This document shows positions 62,095 through 64,000 of a DNA stretch of 64,000 bases, in pieces. The DNA lies in NCBI RefSeq assembly GCF_000018685.1, contig NC_010001.1:2930001-2994000 (forward strand). Direction: 5' to 3'. The stretch is from Lachnoclostridium phytofermentans ISDg. GTDB taxonomy: Bacteria; Bacillota; Clostridia; Lachnospirales; Lachnospiraceae. The notes below the pieces were generated by a model. It saw only the letters and a program-made list of their open reading frames with translations. It was not told the DNA's origin and ran no database searches. Numbering within the stretch: position 1 is the first letter of the stretch; the number at the start of each line of letters is the position of its first letter. The position numbers and the translations under genes were made by a program.

Positions 62095-62144
62095 ATTCAG
62101 GCCTCCATTTATTTAATAGTTAAACCAATATTTTTCCAATTACT

Positions 62145-62173
62145 ATTATAGTCCTAACTTGTCAAACTTTCAA
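62145..62173 (-). promoter_or_regulatory. Promoter of the carboxyltransferase operon
   Basis: TTGAAA (62168-62173) and TATAAT (62145-62150) are 17 bases apart on the minus strand, about 50 bp before the first ATG. Confidence 0.82.
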
Positions 62174-62329
62174 CCTATATTCACTTTTTTTGGTTATTGT
62201 GTCGATACATTGTACATTATATAAGTATATCTTTTTATTTTTTTGTTATATTTACCCTGTATTCGTCGATAGTTTTTAAATTAGTTATTTTCCCATAGTC
62301 AATATCACTAACAAAAGAAACAATAAAAA

Positions 62330-62378
62330 ACAGAGATAGTTAGGAGTCTATATTAATAATACTCCTAACTATCTCTGT
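62330..62378 (-). terminator. Terminator after recX, 18-bp perfect stem
   Basis: Arms 62330-62347 and 62361-62378 (ACAGAGATAGTTAGGAGT and its complement) pair perfectly, loop 13, followed by TTTTTTATTG on the minus strand. The 364-bp gap 62095-62458 contains this, the operon promoter and no gene. Confidence 0.9.
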
Positions 62379-62458
62379 ACTTATCGTCAGTCTATAATCA
62401 TCTTTCTATATCGATTATTCCTGTAATCACTTTCCTAAACACACACAAGCAAATCACA

Positions 62459-63100
62459 TTAGAAATCCTCTTCTGTTCGTAACACTTTCTGTATGGTATG
62501 GTTATGAAATCCTTTCCGATAAAGAGAAGCAACCAGCTTTTGCTTTTCTTCTTTCGTAAACTCATCCATTGGTTTTCCTTTTCTTCGAACTATCCTTAGA
62601 ATAGCCTCTTCTTCTAAGTCTTTATCCTCCGTTGATTCAGAAAAAGACCCCATGATTTCCTCATACGCTCTGTCAATATCAGATTGGTTAATTCCTTTTT
62701 GATATAGGGCATAGCTAAGCTGCCGCTTACTTTTGGTTTGATATCTTCCTCTAATATAATTTAAAGTGTAACGATAGTCATCAAGGTAATGAAAGTTCTT
62801 TACATAGGTGATTGCTTGGGTTACCACATGCTCCGGAAATTCTTTATCTCGAAGCTTTGTGACTAATTCAAGCTCAGTTCGATCCATTCTTTCTAGTAAA
62901 GTTAACGCTTGCTTTTTGGCATATCGTAAAACTAGTTCGGACTCTATCTTCAGTAGTAAGGTATCCGGTATTTTTAAACCAACTTCCAAAGGAAGTTCTT
63001 TGTAATCCTTACGATAAAGCCAAAATGCAGCCTCATCATTAAGAAAGATTCGTACTCTTACCTTATCTATTGGCTTAATCTCGGTCACTATGAATTCCAT
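62459..63100 (-). CDS. recX: Recombination regulator RecX
   Basis: The protein has 213 residues, the usual Firmicutes RecX length. It binds RecA filaments and limits their activity. Conserved helical repeats are visible: ALTLLERMDRTELELVTKLRDKEF, shown here as RMDRTELELVTKLRDKEFP, and YIRGRYQTKSKRQLSYALYQKGI (as RYQTKSKRQLSYALYQKGI), then a third three-helix unit. It begins 4 bp after the recA stop, so it is co-transcribed with recA. Confidence 0.9.
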   Translation of the reverse strand: MEFIVTEIKPIDKVRVRIFLNDEAAFWLYRKDYKELPLEVGLKIPDTLLLKIESELVLRYAKKQALTLLERMDRTELELVTKLRDKEFPEHVVTQAITYVKNFHYLDDYRYTLNYIRGRYQTKSKRQLSYALYQKGINQSDIDRAYEEIMGSFSESTEDKDLEEEAILRIVRRKGKPMDEFTKEEKQKLVASLYRKGFHNHTIQKVLRTEEDF

Positions 63101-63103
63101 CGA

Positions 63104-64000
63104 TTACTCTTCTACCTTTTTCTTTATATCATCTACCTTTTTCTTTATATCGTTAGGAAGATTATGACGCTCTCTCACTTGTACTTCTACTTCTTCAAGG
63201 ATATTTGGATTCTCTTTTAAGAATACTTTTGCATTCTCACGACCTTGGCCAATCTTTGACTCATTATAAGCATACCAAGCTCCACTTTTTACAATGATAC
63301 CTTCATTTGCTGCTAAATCTAGGATATCTCCTTCTCTTGAGATTCCCTGGCCAAACATAATATCGAACTCTGCTTCCTTAAATGGTGGTGCAATCTTATT
63401 CTTCACAACCTTAATTCTAGTTCTGTTACCAACAATATCTCCGCCAAGTTTTAAAGCCTCAATTCTTCGAACATCCAAACGTATGGAAGAATAGAATTTT
63501 AAAGCACGACCACCAGTTGTTGTCTCGGGATTACCAAACATAACACCAACCTTTTCACGAAGCTGGTTAATAAAAATTACAATACAGTTTGACTTGCTAA
63601 TTACTGCTGTCAACTTACGAAGTGCTTGTGACATTAATCTAGCTTGAAGACCAACATGAGAATCTCCCATATCACCATCAATCTCTGCCTTCGGAACTAA
63701 TGCAGCAACAGAGTCAACGATAACGATATCAACTGCACCAGAACGAACCATGGTCTCTGTAATCTCAAGAGCTTGCTCTCCGTTGTCTGGCTGTGAAATA
63801 TATAGGTTATCAATATCTACTCCAATATTCTTTGCATAGACAGGATCGAGCGCATGCTCTGCATCAATAAAGCCTGCGATACCGCCTCTTTTTTGAACTT
63901 CAGCAACCATATGTAGTGCTACCGTTGTCTTACCACTACTTTCCGGTCCATATACTTCTACAACTCTACCCTTTGGAATACCGCCAAGACCTAATGCAAT
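63104..64000 (-). CDS. recA: Recombinase RecA (5' part outside window)
   Basis: About 298 residues are visible; the N-terminus lies beyond 64000. The Walker A GPESSGKTT is near the window edge, followed by DAEHALDP, Walker B VDIVIVDSVAAL, the loop FINQLREKVGVMFGNPETTTGG (as FINQLREKVGVMF) and the conserved KVVKNKIAPPF. RecA forms filaments on single-stranded DNA for repair and the SOS response. The C-terminus ends in a duplicated IKKKVDD/IKKKVEE, encoded by a perfect 21-bp direct repeat at about 63112-63153. Confidence 0.97.
   Translation of the reverse strand: MALGLGGIPKGRVVEVYGPESSGKTTVALHMVAEVQKRGGIAGFIDAEHALDPVYAKNIGVDIDNLYISQPDNGEQALEITETMVRSGAVDIVIVDSVAALVPKAEIDGDMGDSHVGLQARLMSQALRKLTAVISKSNCIVIFINQLREKVGVMFGNPETTTGGRALKFYSSIRLDVRRIEALKLGGDIVGNRTRIKVVKNKIAPPFKEAEFDIMFGQGISREGDILDLAANEGIIVKSGAWYAYNESKIGQGRENAKVFLKENPNILEEVEVQVRERHNLPNDIKKKVDDIKKKVEE
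63112..63153 (-). repeat. 21-bp perfect direct repeat at the recA 3' end
   Basis: The 21-bp stretch beginning ATCTACCTTTTTCTTTATAT (plus strand) appears twice in a row, the outer copy differing at its edge. It duplicates seven codons in the RecA tail. Confidence 0.85.

Noticed and set aside
62151..62167. TTGACA within the carboxyltransferase promoter spacer as -35
   Set aside because: It lies only nine bases from TATAAT; TTGAAA at 62168-62173 gives the proper 17-base spacing.

Overview
The window is low-GC, Gram-positive chromosomal DNA from a spore-forming, anaerobic clostridium. The evidence is spoIVA, ytaF, the ylxM-ffh-rpsP-khpA-rimM-trmD order, an L19 leader, a standalone FlhB-like protein, a GapN dehydrogenase and a sodium-pump decarboxylase operon. 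Protein style and gene order look like Lachnospiraceae (cluster XIVa, close to Lachnoclostridium phytofermentans). That is recognition from memory and has not been checked against a database. I saw no rRNA or tRNA genes, CRISPR arrays, insertion sequences or prophage.

Layout. Positions 1-8825 (minus) hold a cut-off PLP enzyme of the methionine gamma-lyase/aluminium-resistance family, then miaA, mutL, mutS, rnhA and a membrane-anchored MutS-like ATPase. Positions 9254-18240 (minus) hold a secreted NlpC/P60 hydrolase, spoIVA, uridine kinase, an RpiB-like isomerase, gpsA, plsY, der and a PDZ/radical-SAM/DUF512 protein. Positions 18617-23630 (plus) hold a metal-chelate or cobalamin ABC importer, a divergent PRPP synthetase and ytaF. 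Positions 23967-35071 (minus) hold pgeF, yraN, an FlhB-like protein, rnhB, rbgA, lepB, rplS behind an L19 leader, a MATE pump, and the ylxM-to-trmD translation/SRP operon. Positions 35324-50250 are a mixed accessory region: VOC protein, unknown membrane proteins, MFS, acyltransferases, a ring-opening dioxygenase, gapN, a DUF2089/SHOCT/YvlD operon, an RNA methyltransferase, a phosphoesterase, an XRE/membrane-protein pair, a frameshifted HExxH gene and a Big_2/transglutaminase protein. Positions 50255-64000 hold a heterodimeric ABC exporter, a LysR regulator, an M14-like peptidase, a five-gene biotin-dependent carboxyltransferase/sodium-pump operon, recX and the 3' part of recA.

Functional links. 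The MutL carries the endonuclease motif and sits directly downstream of mutS. The ylxM-trmD operon has a consensus promoter bracketed by repeated TGTAAAG motifs. The carboxyltransferase operon has two different carboxyltransferase subunits (12S-like and 5S-like), one biotin carrier and the OadB/OadG membrane parts. This suggests a split transcarboxylase coupled to a sodium pump.

The strongest non-gene signal is an unusual density of short tandem arrays, each with its own unit (about 11, 13, 15, 21, 23, 26, 30, 36 and 76 bp). They lie in many intergenic gaps, often beside stop codons, and also inside the coding ends of mutS, recA and an ABC transporter gene. Long perfect hairpins are also frequent, including a closed multi-branch structure at 55137-55265 and a structured stretch at 10625-10695 that I cannot assign.
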